Below, in pieces: positions 25,701 through 40,700 of a DNA stretch of 60,000 nucleotides. Position numbers and translations under genes: made by a program. The notes beneath the pieces are model-generated. The model ran no database searches. It was not told the DNA's origin and saw nothing but the letters and a program-made list of their open reading frames with translations. Source of the DNA: Lineus longissimus (taxonomy: Eukaryota; Nemertea; Pilidiophora; Heteronemertea; Lineidae); NCBI RefSeq assembly GCF_910592395.1, contig NC_088314.1, positions 6,884,001 to 6,944,000 on the forward strand. Direction: 5' to 3'. Numbering within the stretch: position 1 is the stretch's first letter; each line of letters opens with the position of its first letter.

Positions 25701-28700
25701 AATTCAAAGATCTTTGCATGACTGCTTTTTATTCGACACGAATTCTCCATATTTTCTTACGTGTACACCCTCTTGCTTTATAAATCATTTCAAATCCATT
25801 TGATACTAAGATATTTTTCAAATTGGCACACAGACTTACAGCCATTTATACAAGGCATCGGCAGGGCTGTTGCCCATTGAACTGGATCGGACATGGCCAG
25901 GCCTAAGATAAAAATATAATGATGATTTACTGATCAGAAAAAAAGCTTGGGCAAAGACTGGACCCTGGCGGACAAACAAAATTTGACAGATTTCAAAACC
26001 ATTTTATTACTGTACCTGAAATTCAACGAAAGACCTTCTCCATGGAGGGTTGACAAGTATATGTTCTTTGCAGACAAGTGCAATCATAAGACTTATTTAT
26101 ACAAGGATGGAGTGACAGAGTGTTGGTGAGTTACATTATGATAATTATATTTAATGCACTTTGACAAGTTTGTGTCGGAATTCTCTTTCCAAAGTCGTTG
26201 ATTCTGAAATCTGTCAATCTTGTTGGTCTAGTTCTTTCGCGCCTTTGACATGGACGGACGATAACAGATATACGCTGCAAACTCAAGCAAGTGATGGGGT
26301 TATAAAGGGTGACACAGAACCAATGCATGTGCATGAGCTATCTACCTACATCAGCAGCCAAAAGGTACCAAAATGTCAAGAAGTAACATCCCTAATTGCT
26401 GTGTGCAATTTCCGAACAATACAACTTCTGGAAATCTGCCTGCTTACACACTTCACTCAGATAGTTTAGAAAGGGGGAATTGTCTTTTTTGGGATGCAAG
26501 AATGGGCTGAAAATCTCTGTTGAGATAAGGTTTTTAGGATGAGGAGTGGATTGCCTAGGGATGTGGCCAAAACTGGTGGACAGGAATCATGCAGGACAGG
26601 ACTTTTATATCAGGAGAAGTCGGAAGAAGTACCCCCTTCAGAAATATCCCAGCAAAACTGGGTCTAAACGAGTGTCCGCCATCATTGCAAGCATCAAGGG
26701 ATGTTACTTTCGGACAGCACTGTTAAGACATGCACGGACTGGTGCTAGATATCAAGGCAATCTCATTGAATTTGATGCAAGGTATGCAAGATCATGCATT
26801 AGTAGGCTTTTTATTCAATATCAGATAAAATCGGTTAAGGCTAGATTTTCCGTTATTTTTTGTATTTCCAATTTCCTGTGTTCTGTGAAGTCATTTTCAC
26901 CATCAGCGGCAAGTCCACTTCCCCATTGATGTTGATCATCACATGGCTTTCCAGGAAGAGGTCTACTGTCAATACTTTTCGAAATCATCTGAATCCTTCA
27001 ACTTGTGGAATGTCCTTAACAGGTAAAGAAGTTTGAAGAGATAGACCTATAAGTATTGATACATATACTTTTGTTATTTGGGCCCTTAGAACTATTTCTA
27101 CAATAGTGGCTACGAGACAACTATTAAGGGAGAATGATGAGTAGTGTGATTGGAGGAAGACAACATGCACATACTTTGTTTTCTGGTGCAGGGTATGGAC
27201 AATATAAACCTTGATGACAGCCAGTTGCATGATATTTGTTTCTAAGTATGCTACGAGAGGAATGCTTCCCAGTAGAAGGGCAGCAAGACCTATATCGCCT
27301 TTGGCACGTTTTTTTACATCTTTTTCCAAGCTCGGTAAAGCCGAGATCTGCTGGATTCGTATGGTGCCTTTTCAAGAGTAGGCAAAAGACTCCACCACAA
27401 GAGCAACACGAGTAGGTTGTGATGAACTCATAAGGCCAATGACCCTTATCTGGGCCACTAATTTTTGACCTAATGGAAGGTAAAGAATGATGCGATTCAA
27501 GTTGTTAGACATTGTTCAGAAATGCACATTAACACTTGTCAAAGCTCACCAGCACCTTTGTCTCAACATCAGAGTAGCCTTTTTTAATCACTGCTCAGAA
27601 ATTAAGGGATAACCTGACACAACTGGCTGTCCATGTCACCACACCCCAAGAAGTACATCCGCAATGGGCGCACCCCGCCACAAGCATGTCATGCATCACA
27701 TGACTTACTTAACATTCTCGGGTCTCATTGGCTGTTGGTGTACACCTGGTCCGGCGCTAGAATCCTGGCGGCCATTGACACAATAATGTGCCAAGGCGCC
27801 TGCACTTGTTGTTTTGCTGGAAATTAAATACAGTTATGAATTACACTTCTCCCTGCTTGTGATGATACTTGAAGTGTGAATATTCGTTGACTGGCCAAGT
27901 ACTGTAAGCAAATCTTGACAACAAATAACAAGACAAAATTGAATTCTTCGAAAAAATAGCTGAAAATCAAGAAAAAAATGAGTGGGGTCCCTGGATGTGG
28001 CAACATTCAGGGAGTCGCTAAGGAGGCAAGTTTTGGGGAGGTCACATGTGTCCGCCAAGGTCGATACTCATGCATTAGACAAGTTAGACGTTTTCGATTG
28101 ATTGATTATTTTATTCAACTTCACTGGTAACTAATTTCTTAAAAATTTCTATAAGAATCCAAAAAGATATAGTGGTGAAATATATAATGTAGAAGAAGAG
28201 GTTGAGATAGGAGAGAAAGGAAGGATGAGCCACATTTTGGAAGGAAGAAAATAAGAATAGAAAGGGGGCATATAGCCATGCGATTTCTTTAATTCTCTAA
28301 GAATGTCTTCCCTGTGACCAAGGACACATAGTTTAAGTTTCGAAGCGCACATAGTTTTAGCTCACTGAGATTAACAGTGTGCTATAGCTTTAGCGAGCAA
28401 AAGAATTGCAGTATCAAAAGCAGTAAGGAGATGTTAGGAGAATTTTAAGAGAAGTTAAAATGACTAATTCTCAAATGAGAGTTTGATTTTATCAACCCCA
28501 TCACCCTGAATTTCGACAATATTGAACATACCACATTTTGGCATGAGGAGTTTAATGGCTCATATAATTAACAATGTTAACCCTTTCACCCTACGATTCG
28601 AAGAAAGGGGGAAAGCGAGAGCAACACTAGAGTAAATGTACCCTTAAACCTGTCATGATGAATCAACCTAGCTAAGTATCATTAGTATAAGAGACTACAA

Positions 28701-31700
28701 GTATAACTGCTGGACATAACCCCATCGTGAAGAAATGGGAATGGGTTGTAAGAGTTCAGTTTGGCTGAAGAACAACAGAGACCTGATTGCAGAACATCAT
28801 GGGCACGAGTCCCATTCACTACAACATACTTTGGTAGATAAACCAAACAGCGACAGAAGTCCAAGCCACAATCTGATGATACCAAAGGCATACCTCCACC
28901 ACAACCCATTGGTGTTTCCAAGGGACTCCAGCGGTGACCAGTGTAACTAGTGTTTCTTGAAGTTATGAAACACTGAGATCCAATGCTTTAATAAACATGT
29001 GGCATTCGTGTACCGGTGAAGTTTAAAAGTAGCAACCAGTGAACTTCCAGCGGAGGACAGGAGGCCATTGGTAACGGACGATGTTCTGGTCGCAGCCAGT
29101 GGTGTACCAGTGGAGATCCAGTGGTCAGGTTGTGGTGAAGAAAAGAGCAACAACCACACAACAACATATGGACAGTTTTCTTTATTGGCATGGAGGGTTA
29201 ACGACAGGTGGATCGGAAAGCCATTGATGAACCAAAAAAAACTGGGGATCACGTGGGCCAGGTGTTAAACTGGGATCAAGCAAACCAAGTTTTAAACTGG
29301 GGATCAGGTAGGTCACATTTTAACTGGGGATCACTCAGGCCAGGGTGTAGGGCTAAACTTGGGTTGTACAGAGTGAAAGGGTTAACATAAGCTTACCTGA
29401 TAGGGCGGGTTAAATTAGCTACGTCACATCTAAGTCAAACATAATGGAAATTCTAAGGTTAGTGCAAACTACTTTTGAAAAAATAAAATGGTGAAGTGAG
29501 ACTACTATTGTAGGAAAGGGAATTCTGGATTAGTATCATTGGTCAAGCTGCATAAAATATAGTTCTGTAGTCTTAGACTTCAATTTCCTGTCATCTCTGA
29601 CATTTCGATAAAATTTACATAAAAAAAGCTTATTCTCTTAAAGAGGGACAATCTCGGAGGAGTTAACTTCTCTATCACAGGGTTACAACAACTCCAGCTA
29701 ATACCCACCTCATAGAATTGACCGGCTTGCACATCTGCTGGATACGAGCGACCACCAGGTCCGATATCAATTTGCGGTCCTCCTCCTGTGATTCTCCTAG
29801 TAATGTCATTGAAGAATCGTTCACCTGTGATAGGGAACAATTTTTGTTAAAGCCTTGAAATTTTCTACAAACCTGGTATCTTTAACATGTTTTTGTAGTC
29901 CCATACACGTGTAAGCAAAATTTGGTATGGTTAGTTGCATAGAGAAGGTTCTTCAACATCCATTAAATTGGTCATCTGATAAATCAACATCACGACGTCC
30001 AAAACCATCACGTCACACCGAGTTATAGTTTTTCTCTTTGGAAGTCCTCCAAGAACTACAAATTTATACCTCAATAATTGCTTCCTTCCCATCTTTTCCC
30101 ATTATAGCTTCCACAGCCAAGACGTCCAAACCTCCAAACATCTGACAGCATTCATCAACCCAGAGTTTATATCTGAAAAGAAGACATATATGTTAGGCTC
30201 GATCTTGGAAGGGAAAACAACCAAAGTTTAAATTGTCATCAAAAACAAATTTGACAATTCTATTCATGTACCTTTCATTCATTGCTATCTGTTCCAACAT
30301 GGCCGACCCAGTATTTGCTTTCCAGTTGCCAGAAATAGACTTCCGCCTGAAAATAAAAAGAAAATTATAATGCTAAAGTTTTGTAATGATTGACTCAAAT
30401 GACAGAAAATGCATTCTGGGGTTTCTCTGCCTGAACTGGAGAAAAAGAGAGGCACAGGGCCCTTATTTTTCAGATTTTCATGGGAAAATATTTTGATTTT
30501 ATTCTCTCCAAGATTTTTCTGAAAAGGGGTGGGGGGGGGGCTGGTCATGGGCAGCATGGGACAGCCCCCTCTTGGATCCGAAACAAAATAGATTCACATC
30601 TGAGGCGGATTGGCGTTTTTGGGACACTGAGTGTCTTTGCCAGAGCGAGTAAAATATCTTGGATATCTCAGTTCTCCTGCCCACCTTTTCCTCATTGCAG
30701 ACCACTACCACACATATTTCAACTTACATGAAAGCTTTATAATTACTTCCGATCTTCTGTATATGGATGTCATATTTGCCATCAATGTAGGGTTCAGTCG
30801 TTGAATAATGATTGGTGACGGCTACCACGCTGGCGATGTCTTGGAAATCGTAATGGTTGTTACATTTGACCTGAAAAATTTCAAAATTAAAAATGAATTG
30901 AAACAAATGAACTAACCTATTCAGTGTAGATGTTTTGAAGGTGATGGATAGTTGATGTCATCTTGGAAAAAAAGCGACGAACATGAAAATGTGAATATTC
31001 CATGTATTAAGAAGTAGTTACCTTCCCCATTCCTTGATGTGCATGTCCAATTTTCACCACAACTGGAAACTTCGGAGTTGTCAACTGCAATGGAATGTCA
31101 GAAGATTAGCTAAAATATCAACAGATTGTTTCAAATGATACATGTAGTTGGTTAAACAGATCCTAGCTTTAATGTTTGACAACCCAGCTCAGAGTCACGA
31201 CACCAAATGCATTGTTCATGCAGATCCTCCAAGGATGTCCCTCACTAAGTTATTCTGTCACTCAGAATGGCATAAGATGGCAGCCTCGGCACTGAAATTT
31301 CAGTAGCCCCTGTAGTGGCATGGAACCTAGTGTTACAGAATGAGGATATCCAACTATAAGCCTACTATAGGTCTAAAGCCCAGCTGTCCCCTTGGCCCCC
31401 TCAAGAACTCTGGTGAAGACTTGGTGGCCTGGGACCAAGCCAAAATGGAAGAACCAGATACATGTAGGCCTGACACCCAAAAAAAGTGGAAATTGAAAAC
31501 AAAATTGAGATGTAGGCGGCCCATTTTCTTGTCATATCCAATATTCACTTGTGCTTTATAACTGCACTGAGGTGAAAGTGACACTGAGCCGGTACGTCAA
31601 TCAATACCTACATAACGAACAAAAAATATGCCTAAGCCTATGCAAAGCCTATGCAAGGTTTACAACAGCAGTGGCTGGTCCACTGTCTTCCTGTTAATGT

Positions 31701-34700
31701 GATTTGCTCCTATTGATGAGAACTGTGTTGAAAATTCCTGATTAGTTCTAACAGGGGAAAAGGGGCACAATTTCGTATAATTCGTGTAATCAGTACTTAC
31801 ATAAGGGAGAAATGTACAACAGACATGTCGCCGTGGCAACAACAACAACATAAACTTGCGGTGAAAAACAGCCAAACTGAAAAAAGTGATGAAATTGTCA
31901 AGGAAGTGAAAGTTCACCGCAAAAACAGAAAAAATTATCACGTCAAAAGACAAGTGTAACTTCTACAAGAAAATGTGCAAAAAATAAAATTGATAGCTTG
32001 TATATTGCATAAATTTGTATCCATTTGAATGATAGGAAAAATTTTCTCGGGTTCCTGCTCTACAGATCTGAAAATTATTGCAACTGTAATTTAACACATT
32101 GACATGTTTGAAGTCATCCAAACAATTTTTTCTTGAAAACACAAATCAGTGACTTGAAAGTCTGCTGAAAACGTACAATATTTATGCCTGATTATGTGTT
32201 TGAAAGACAAAAACAATGTACACAAATAAACTGCACCTTTAAGTGTGTTTCAGCATTCCCTGTATATGATGGATATTCTGCAGTAGTGGTTTGGTAGAAT
32301 AGGTCTTTGAAACTTATCAACTAATTTGCAAAAGAAGTGTCCAATGATTGATGAAATTGGTGACACTTATCCTAACCATAATGATAATAATCAGCTATAA
32401 TCAGATTCTGATGACTAATAAGCTAATCATGATGAGGAGAGTTCAGCCTATCTTCGTCAGTCAGTTGGTCACAATTAAGTGACCTTTAGGTGGGCTACTT
32501 ATGAACAAAAGGTTATTAGTTTCTCATCAAAACTTCTGACTCAACACCAAATGGAAGCCGATTTCAAAATATTGCAAAATATTTGCCACGGCTGAAATAT
32601 CGAAAGTACATTCTCCATAAATCTAACCACATTTTAATGCTTCAATTCATCCTTTCAATCAACCAATCAAAAACCACTCTATTAATATTTTACGCCTGCA
32701 TTCACACCAATTCCTGCGAGAGGCGATCTAGAATCACCATCAGTGAAAACATCGTAAAATTGGCCCATACAAAGCGAGTTTTATGCTAATGCTACATGCG
32801 CATTATTACCATGGTGACTATAGGTACTATCAACTTAGTACTATGCTGTGACGCTAACTGCGCTATAGACTCTTGATGTTTCCGTTGGAGTCAATTGTAG
32901 AATATTAGCATCACTATACCTGTCTGGGGGATGAAGCAAGCTAGATAAGTGATAGGACCCCTGTACTTCATGAAAACAGGTGAAACTTGGAATAAATCAG
33001 TGATAAGTCATATTGGAGATCGGAACTGATCTCGAAGGAAGAACTTTACAACTGGAACGCCAATCAAGGTAAGACTTTAAATAAGTTGAATATTTTTCAT
33101 TTGTTTGACATTCTGAAAGGAGTAGGCAAGTTTAAAGCAACATAAATAAGCTGTCAGCTGTCCAGTCACTTTCCCCACTTCAGTGTTCCTTTTGACCATC
33201 ATAATGCACAGAAAATGGAAAAATTGAACAACCGACAACATTTTCAGGCAAGGTTTGACATCATGACATCATTGAGTTGCTCATGAAGACCTTGATATCA
33301 TGACGACACTGGCAATGATGTAAGCATCGTACTATCAGAGAGATAAAGTCAGAATTAAGATTGACTGACCAATTGCTTTCGTTTGCCTCAGCAATATCAT
33401 GTCAATTGATGTACACGCATGTAGTCTTTCAACATCCAGAGAAATTCATCTTGTAACTGGTGTTGTCTGCATTCGATTGCCCACAAACCCAAAGGGTTAA
33501 CCTCATCACATTAGCAGCAACCTGACCACACATTTCATCAAACCGCATGATTTGTTATTGCGGTGGCACCTACATATTTCAACAATTTCTTCCCACACCT
33601 TGTAGCCTCCCACCAGATTCAAGCTCTCGTTTGTACTGGTACCTTAACATTTCCAAGCCAACCTATTGATAGTACCTTTCCGAACATTGATAATTTCTTC
33701 GAAGAGGAAAATGTGTTACCCAAGCAGCTTCTATGTAAAAATTCGTTCATTCTAACACATGAAAAGAAAACTGTTAAAAATCTGACCTTCAAAATAAATG
33801 TTTGTCTACCAAGCACTAAAACATGAGTATAGAGTATGAAGCCCAAATAGTGATCAAGACCAAAGGTCACACTGCTAAATATCAAACATTGGGCTACACG
33901 TAATTTTGTACATAAGTCAATATTTATACTTCAAAACATATTGCACTAATGATCTTGGCACAACCAGGAACAGGAATTCTGCCAATTCCTGCCAAGGGCT
34001 GACGACACAATATAGGGCTTTAAAATTGTGATTTTGACATTCCAAACTCAATTTTGAGGAGGGGAGCTACATGTAGGATATGATTTAAGACAAAGACAAC
34101 TACTTGTAGTACTTTTGAACATTGCGTTGCAGAGACAGACACTGGAGAAGCTTTCCAGCAGAAGAAGAATATTGAACGCACTGAGGAATAATTAACGCAG
34201 CTTTGAATAGCTCTGCCAAAGTTGCGGCAAGGGAACAAAGGGGAGATTATTCAGGATTGACGTTTTTGTGAACAATCAAGGAACATGATATTGTCAATCA
34301 GGACACTTTTGTCAAGTTTGCTGATACTGTACGGCTTGGTGGTCTATGCAGAGAGTTGTTCATGCCAACAGTCCCATCCACAGGACCAATACTGCAAGGC
34401 TGATTTTGGTAAGTATTTTCTCTGTTTTCTTGTATTTTTGTCTTGAATATGGAAGGTGAAGTTGTCTGTGGTAGTGCCTTACACTCTTCGGCATGTAGCA
34501 AACAATAAGCCACATTACTACTGCCCAGGACATTAGATCTATATAGTTGTGGTAAAAATCAGCCTACTGCAGAGGTAAACTGCCCTAGTTGAATCAGGCC
34601 TTTCCTGATACTGACATTTTCACCTCAAAGAGCAAGATAAATATTGGTTATCGTGAGGCAGTAAAGATAAGATGCAGCCAAACAACATTGTGATTCATGC

Positions 34701-37700
34701 ATGAGTTTCGTGCTGATCCTATCCAAGTAGATATTGGGAGACATTTCGGTGAGATATAAGATATTTTACATGGTATGTTAATGCCAAGAATTTTTCTCCA
34801 CACTGGTTATAATTTTATTTGGGGCTACAATTGTACTACCAGTATACCCTATCATGGCATGGCCAAATCTCGCTTCGCAAATTAGTTAGAACAAACTGTG
34901 GGAATGTAAATTATTGGCAGATTTCACAGCACTACAGAAATCTGTTACAATAATTCAGGAGCCAGCATCCAAATAAAAACTAAGTTGCCAAATAAATCAT
35001 TCATTTACCCGGATGAAAGTTTTGAGTCAGTCTGCTGATTCGTTAATTAGATCGTTATGAATCATAATAAATGAAAGTGAAACAATAAATTTATGGGCTA
35101 ATTAGTGATACAATGTTTCTGATGGAAATTTAGTAGGTGTACAACTGCATAATGAATCAGGACAGAATAGTTTATATACCTATATACTGCACTTGTGATG
35201 CAGTTATGCAGCAAATTCTCTGCAACTTGGCATTTACAGTATTTGCCCATCAGTCTACACAATACTTTTGTTAGAAATTATAAAACCACAGGAAATTTTG
35301 CAGTTCGATTTTTAATTCTTAAACAAACTGACTTGGCCTGTAAAGCATGATTCCCACATCAAAGTTCCAATTGACAATCATAACACAGCATAACCAGGCA
35401 CATGAAACTTCAACAAAACAAGCACTTTCTGGTTAGATGTAACATTTATACCGGTATCTCCTACATCAAAATCTGAGCAAATGTCATCCAGCAAGAGTTA
35501 CCTAAAAAACATGTGTGTGTGAGTTTGGAGAGGGTCAACAAAATCTCCTATCCCTTGTGATTATTACCATGAATGCCCATCAGTTTTGATACATTAGTGC
35601 CAAGCTGTAGAGTATGATACTGTTCCGTGATTTGATGATATTTATCTTACCATGATGGCACGACTCCAGCGGGAATTATTGACGCCTAGATGCTTCAGAT
35701 GATAGCAAGTAAAATGATGCTGATATTTACTTTATTTTAAAATTTTAAAATGCACTATGAAGAACTATCAAAAATCAATATGACTCTGTTAAATGATGAA
35801 CGAGAAAATACAGCCTTATCTTATGGAACATTGTGCCTACTTTCCTGGCCGGTGCACCTGAAGTAAAATCTCATCTCATGCACAACATGTTTGCTGCCTC
35901 ATTTCGACAAAAACAGTTTTCATTAAGACTGAAAAGCTAAAGACTTAATCACTTTATTACACAGCTGCCTCTGAAATGTCATGCAATACGTAGTACTGGC
36001 ATATTGTACCTTTCCTGTTCTCAAGCACTGCACACCGCACACATCGAGATGTCAAGAACCTGTGTCGCTGCACTGCATTATTCACGTTACTATATTACAT
36101 GCTTTAAGAGGCAAGTTTGTCACCAATGATGAATACTTTATCAACCAGCATTGAACGCAGTGATCGACCAAACCTCTGCTGTTTCAGAATTCGTTTAATT
36201 CTTGATCCTATAAAAACCATGCCTATCGAAACAACCTGTCATATTCGATTGGCTTCATCACTCTCACCCCACTCCCTCAATCATGTCAATACAACCAATA
36301 TCAACTGATTAGCTTCGAGACTCGGTCGTGTTCAACACACCATGATGATGCATCTACTGGTAGAATTTGATTTACGCCTGGATGATTCAGATATAAAGGC
36401 ATGACAATCGCTAAGACACCGATATGGAAAAGTTAAAATGATGCACCAAGATTATACATCGATAACAACAGTACATAATTGTTAAACAAAATGTTGCACA
36501 TGGCAAGCAATGTTACTTATGGGCATGACAGTTGATGCGTTCTTGTCCATTTCAGTAATCAAAGCAAGAGTGAAGGGAAATGAAAAGCTCTACACTAAAT
36601 ACCTTGGCAAGAATTATGAAACAGGGGAGAAGATCTCGTACAGGCGGCCGTACCAGCAGAGATACACCGTGAAGATCATGAAGATTTACAAGGTAAGTTA
36701 ATTCTAGTAACCTACTCTTAAGTTTCGAGTTATCCAGAAATTTTCATGAATCCATGTACTTGTAACCATAACAAAAGCAGAATCAAATGTTCGATATTTT
36801 CACCTAGGATTTTTTCACAATTAAGAGATATATCAGTATTTCAAACCTCGAGATCGGACAACTGTTTCTTTCTGGTAGACAAGGGGTTGCCTGCAGATGT
36901 TTCAAAAAGTGCCTTCCATTGCAGGGTGAAGATGTCTTAAAGAATGTCAGCAAGCAACATCTCATCACAGCACTGAATGGAGCAATGTGTGGAGTCAGTC
37001 TACAGCAAGGAACGAAATATGTTATCATGGGTGAGCTTTGTATTGTCATGTTTATATGGGCAGATGATCCAAATGACGATGCTTTATTAAATTTTAGAAA
37101 AATAAAATGGCATGTTGAAAGTATAAGAACTCAATCTTCAAGATTTTGGCTATGCTCAGCAGATGAGCTATCACCTTCCCTGCATTTTTAGTGCCACAGC
37201 ATGGGTTTTTAATTCTTCCAAGCAGCTTCCAATTGGATTGACTTTATTGTATGCAAAGACAAAGCTGCAGGTCATTTGATTGACTCTATTGTATGCAAAG
37301 ACAAAGCTACAGGTCATTTGGATTGACTCTATTGTATGCAAAGACAAAGCTACAGGTCATTTGGATTGACTCTATTGTATCCAAAGATAAAAGCTGCAGG
37401 GCATTTGAATTGACTATATTGTATGCAAAGACAAAGTTGCAGGACATTTGGATTGACTCTATTGTATGCAAAGACAAAGCTACAGGTAATTTGGATTGAC
37501 TCTATTGTATGCAAAGACAAAGCTACAGGATATTTGGATTGACTCTATTGTATCCAAAGATAAAAGCTGCAGGGCATTTGAATTGACTATATTGTATGCA
37601 AAGACAAAGTTGCAGGACATTTGGATTGACTCTATTGTATGCAAAGACAAAGCTACAGGTCATTTGGATTGACTATATTGTATGCAAAGACAAGCTGCAG

Positions 37701-40700
37701 GACACTATCAATAATTCTTTATGTCAGCTCATTTCTATTCTCAAAAGGGTCAAAAACTATGTGGAGGTAAAAAACATATCTTTTTCTATATTCCTCCCAG
37801 GATCGATCGAAAAAGGGAAGATGCACACCGATCTATGCCAGTTTAACCAACGTTGGAGCAGCCTTAATGGAAGGGAGAGAAAGTCGTTAAATTCATATGG
37901 TAAACAATGCAAACAATGCGAGGTAAATACGACAGAAATTGTACATTGCCTTATTTCTGGGAACCGATCAGATTTTTTGAGCGGGTAAATGGCAAACAAA
38001 AGAATATGGTAAGAATTGCTCTTTCAGGTCAGGAATATATGCAGATTCCAGTTGAACCAAACCACCCACATGTATTATAAACTTTGCTCATCAAATACTA
38101 AAAGTCATTAACAGTTTTTCCAACCTTTCCAATGAGTTGGTTACAGTATTGGTGATTAACTGCCATTAGTGGTCAAATCTGTGGTAACAATGAGACATGG
38201 CTGCATGCTACCCTCACTAAATTACCAGTAATGATGATTATTTACAACAATGTGGGCACCTGACATTTCTGCAAACAGCGTGGGTTGATGAAAATGCCAA
38301 ATACACACCAAAGTATGGGTACATGCATCGATACGTGACAATCCCGTACCCGGAGAGAACTCACTGATGATTTTAACTAATGCGGTTGGCCTTGTTAAAA
38401 AGACACCAGCAACATGTTATGCATGTATGACATCACTGTGTACAAAGCAGGTAGAATGTTCCTACCACAACTTGAATCATGGAGCTTGAAGGTGTGTATT
38501 AGAGCCTCAAAACCCATCAGGGCATCTACATGCAGACTCAGAATTCTCTCTTTGTCACCAAGAATGTTTTATGACCCACACTACATCTCAAATTGAAATG
38601 TTTGACGACACAATTATAACAACTTCCTCTCTCTCTCCTAGATACAAGTCTGCTATCGCACTGACTGCAAGGCCGACAATACCTCAAACATCTGCAGCTG
38701 GGACCAGCAACATTACGCCAGGGACTGTTATCTTAGCTCGGTCTGCACTAAACACGACAAGGATACCTGCCGATGGTCAAAGAATTCCTATTTCAGAGCT
38801 TGCTACAAGAAGAAGAAGCGTGCATACTTGTCCGAACCCTAAACAAGACGATTGGGTTGACACAGGACGTTCCAAAAAAAGTAATTGCCATCTTGTCAGG
38901 ATAAGGGTACCCCTCGAACTGTTCCAATGAACCAGGCAGTGTACCCCATATGAAGCTGTTAGTTTTATGAGGGTCACTAAATTATCTAATTTTGCAGACA
39001 TTTTGGAACTGAGAACGAATCAAGTTGAAATGCCTGTGTAACGTTTCGAAAACTATTACTATGGAGACACATCACCACTTTTTGAGGTAAATTAGTTAAC
39101 AAACAATTAACATTCATAAATTATATTCAATTAAATTTTGCTTTTTGGTCCACCATGTATGTAACTTGCATTGCACTTTCAATGTCATTGATGTTGTCAA
39201 TTGCATAAATAATGTTTTTTTTCTGATTTTGGAAGCTCTATGAATATGAGGACAGCTTCATATGCCCAAAATGCGACTTAACAACCCATTCTGATGTGAT
39301 AGGTCACATTTAGCAAGAAATGGAATCAGACATGCATGCAGAATGCTTGATTCTTAGATTTGGTGTTTCATGCATGGCACCCCAGCTATTGAACATTTGA
39401 TGTGACCAAATTCCAAATTTCTGAAGACTACAAAGTATTGCCATCTTTTGACAAACAAATTATTCTAGACTTTTAACAGAATCAGCTAATACCAAAGTTG
39501 GCAACCAAGGCGTGTACATTAAATCAATAAATTTTAGATTAGTTTCTGTACGACTGTGTAATTTTACCAATAAAGTATCTGATAACTATATCGTCTTGTT
39601 TTTCATACCTCACAACAGATTCTTTAGTGATGACCCATCCTTGCTCGGCACTAAGGTCAGTTACATGCTTGTCCTGCCACCCGCATCGCTGAGGCCGTTA
39701 TTGAGTGAAAGGCCTTAAAGCTCAGGATGGTGATGACTAGGCAGAGGTCGCTTGGGGGCTACATCAGACAAACACCGATGCCCCTATCATTACCAACGGT
39801 ACATGCCCCCGTAACATTTGGGTTGATTAATTATGACAAAAGAAAAAATAGAACCAAATCATGATGTGAGTTGCATAATATCACTGGCGTCAGATAGGGT
39901 ATAAAGGAAGCGGAAATATCAAACAGTCGCAGAAGGACCTTTCGAGCTTCAACTGGTAAGTGTTTTATTCTACATAATGTTTCAGCTTCAGTTTTCTCTT
40001 GTCAATTTTCTCTTGTATTTTTATCAGTCACTAAGGCGTTTCCATTTAAGGATGGTATTTCCGCATCCTACCGAATTGGATTTAGATTTCCAACTTAAAA
40101 ACATCGAGTTATTTTTTATAATGTTGAGAGGAATAGTCTTTTTTCTGTATGGGCAACCCAGGTCAATGAAAGGATTTAAGACCTTTTTGCTTTCCCAGGT
40201 TATTCTAGAAAACCTTCCAAGATGAACCAACTTATCACACTGGGATTATTGCTCATCCTCGCTGCAGCCATTGGTGAGGCATGTGACTGTCCTCCTACAC
40301 ATCCACAGGAGGAATTCTGTAATGCAGACTTTGGTAAGTAAACTGGTTTCCTCCTACTTCACTTAAATCATCCAATATGTTTTATAGAGCTGATAATGAT
40401 GCTATTTGATGCTCAGCTTGATCACTATAGGCGTAGTACAAAATATTTTCTTCACTTGTTTTTTTTCTGCTCAAAATGAAAAAAACATCATCAGTCTAAG
40501 AAATATTTTGGCTTTGAAATTTTTCAGAATTTTGAACTTATGAATAAGTTCAACAATTTTGGCAGGAAAACCTAATCACGTATTTTGTCCCCGGATTTTC
40601 AACTTCACTAACGCGACCACCCCGGTAATGCAACCATTCAACCTCAGTCCCATGAGTGGTCGTGTCACCAGGGTTCCACTGTATACCAATTTCCTCCTTT

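Noticed and set aside
29580-29840. ORF reading [16 protein letters not shown] on the minus strand
   Set aside because: It is the wrong frame of a synapsin exon; the phase-consistent frame reads [20 protein letters not shown] and matches the synapsin C domain.
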